Positions 32,926-34,045 of a stretch of DNA of 34,045 nucleotides are shown here, piece by piece (within the stretch, counting starts at the first letter, position 1; the number at the start of each line of letters is the position of its first letter). Both the position numbers and the translations under genes were made by a program. This stretch comes from Candidatus Staskawiczbacteria bacterium RIFCSPHIGHO2_02_FULL_43_16 (lineage in GTDB: Bacteria > Patescibacteriota > Minisyncoccia > Minisyncoccales > Staskawiczbacteraceae), in NCBI GenBank assembly GCA_001821935.1, contig MHOU01000012.1:114816-148860 (forward strand), in the 5' to 3' direction. The notes beneath the pieces were generated by a model. The model was given only the letters and a program-made list of their open reading frames with translations. It ran no database searches and had not been told where the DNA came from.

Positions 32926-33873
32926 CTACCTCCAAGTAAGAGAATTTGCATAACGGATGATCCCCGGTACACACAGGGAACGCGTCGGAATAACGGTTGA
33001 TACAAAACAGGAAGAAGCGCCGGCATTGCGATATTCCCGGACATGGCCACCAGAATAGATACCTCCGCCTCCGCGAATGTGCTTGGTGAAACCGGCTTGG
33101 CGCAGCTTCCTGATATATGCCAACACATGCTTTCGCAATGCCGGCCCGGAAACTCCGCCGCCGCCGTATTTTTTCAACGGCGAAACTTTCTGGCCAAACA
33201 CTTTTTCCCCGAATCCATCCAAGTCATAGTGCCAAGTATTGGAAACACAAATGCCATCACAGTTGTCATCGTCCTCTAAAAGCATGATGGCTTCTATGGG
33301 TGCCGAGGCAACGGTGTATTTGGGCACCAACTCCACCTCTAGCGGAGCATATGCTGCTAGTACATCGGTAGAACCTTTGATTTGCTCACTGGGACTTTCT
33401 TCGCCATTGGGACAGGACAGGTTAAGTTCCAAACTGAAGGGGGCGCGAAAGTGCTTTTTCTCGCCGCCAAGAACGTCAGCCATTCTGCGGTGCTCAGCAA
33501 GACGAAGCTCGGGCGTGGCCGCCATAGACATTAAAGAAATGACAAACGGCTTTTCCATCCGTTGCCAGTTTCCCGTAGTAAGCAGGGCAATTAACCCTGG
33601 GGTCGGAACGCTAACTGCATTAAGCCCGTTGCCGGTCAAAAAATCAAAATGAATACAATCCGGATACCAATGGGCGGGCTTGTAGTCTTTGGTTAGTTCC
33701 ATGTTTCCCGGCCGGCCATCCATGTTAGTTGTCTTAGAAACGAAAGTCAGGCCGTCTTTATACTTGATACCCAGGCGCCGCAAAAGAACCTGATACCAAT
33801 ACTCGTCCTGATTGAAAAAACCCAAGGCTCCCGAGCCGTTGAAAATGTTTCCAAACTTGCGCAAATCTTTCAT
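32926..33873 (-). CDS. pyrD: Dihydroorotate dehydrogenase-like flavoprotein
   Basis: SLELNLSCPNGEE, DGICVSNTWHYD, KYGGGGVSGPALRKHVLAYIRKLRQ, IRGGGGIYSGGHVREYRNAGASSC. Start MKDLRKFG with SD CGGAGA; the longer start at 33909 lies at or upstream of the predicted TSS. Confidence 0.85.
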   Translation of the reverse strand: MKDLRKFGNIFNGSGALGFFNQDEYWYQVLLRRLGIKYKDGLTFVSKTTNMDGRPGNMELTKDYKPAHWYPDCIHFDFLTGNGLNAVSVPTPGLIALLTTGNWQRMEKPFVISLMSMAATPELRLAEHRRMADVLGGEKKHFRAPFSLELNLSCPNGEESPSEQIKGSTDVLAAYAPLEVELVPKYTVASAPIEAIMLLEDDDNCDGICVSNTWHYDLDGFGEKVFGQKVSPLKKYGGGGVSGPALRKHVLAYIRKLRQAGFTKHIRGGGGIYSGGHVREYRNAGASSCFVSTVIPTRSLCVPGIIRYANSLTWR

Positions 33874-33915
33874 AGGGAAGTCTCCGATATTAAGTTGTGA
33901 AAAGGACATTGCGTA

Positions 33916-33944
33916 AAATTACCACAAATAGCCTCATTTTTCAA
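33916..33944 (-). promoter_or_regulatory. Promoter TTGAAA-N17-TAATTT for pyrD-pyrC
   Basis: Minus strand TTGAAA aatgaggctatttgtgg TAATTT. Confidence 0.5.
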
Positions 33945-34013
33945 TTTTCACTCTGAATTACGAAATGCTTTCGCGGTATTTTTTCCAAATTTGGAAAGTG
34001 AAAATTTGATAGA

Positions 34014-34045
34014 ATTCCAAAACGTAGCAAGCTACGTTTTGGAAT
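34014..34045. repeat. Perfect inverted repeat, 15-bp arms, at the window edge
   Basis: ATTCCAAAACGTAGC aa GCTACGTTTTGGAAT. Confidence 0.9.

Noticed and set aside
1-34045. tRNA genes, rRNA genes, transposase or prophage genes
   Set aside because: No cloverleaf with a T-arm outside the tmRNA, no rRNA-like stretch, and no transposase, integrase or phage structural ORF recognised by eye.

Overview
The gene content and architecture suggest a Patescibacteria/CPR-like genome. That lineage call is an inference from the sequence, not a database result. Most of the window is a minus-strand housekeeping backbone: leuS, a sugar-nucleotidyltransferase, tsaC-like, tatD, metG, an AI-2E-family permease, an M16 peptidase, a RelE-like TA pair, glyS, recO, ileS, a histidine phosphatase, argS, an archaeal-type UMP kinase, polX, a half-MFS, greA and an EF-Tu-domain-2-like small protein. 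A plus-strand block carries smpB - ssrA (tmRNA) - infC - rpmI - rplT. Within this backbone sit compositionally distinct, higher-GC units with strong promoters, Shine-Dalgarno (SD) sites and mostly their own terminators: an edge-truncated ORF, a small exported protein, two tandem csrA genes, a Cys-containing hypothetical and pyrD-pyrC. The observations most worth a second look are: (1) an orphan structured RNA unit at 31471-31722(-) with its own promoter and terminator; (2) a G10 tract inside the -35/-10 spacer of a promoter upstream of a large TIG/peptidoglycan-binding surface protein, a possible phase-variation switch; (3) many short palindromic or AT-rich repeat elements inserted in frame in essential genes (tsaC, leuS, metG, ileS, argS, pyrH, smpB), including one identical 18-mer read in two different frames; (4) a Nudix domain inside the LeuRS editing-domain region; (5) an unlisted tmRNA with a readable 16-aa tag.
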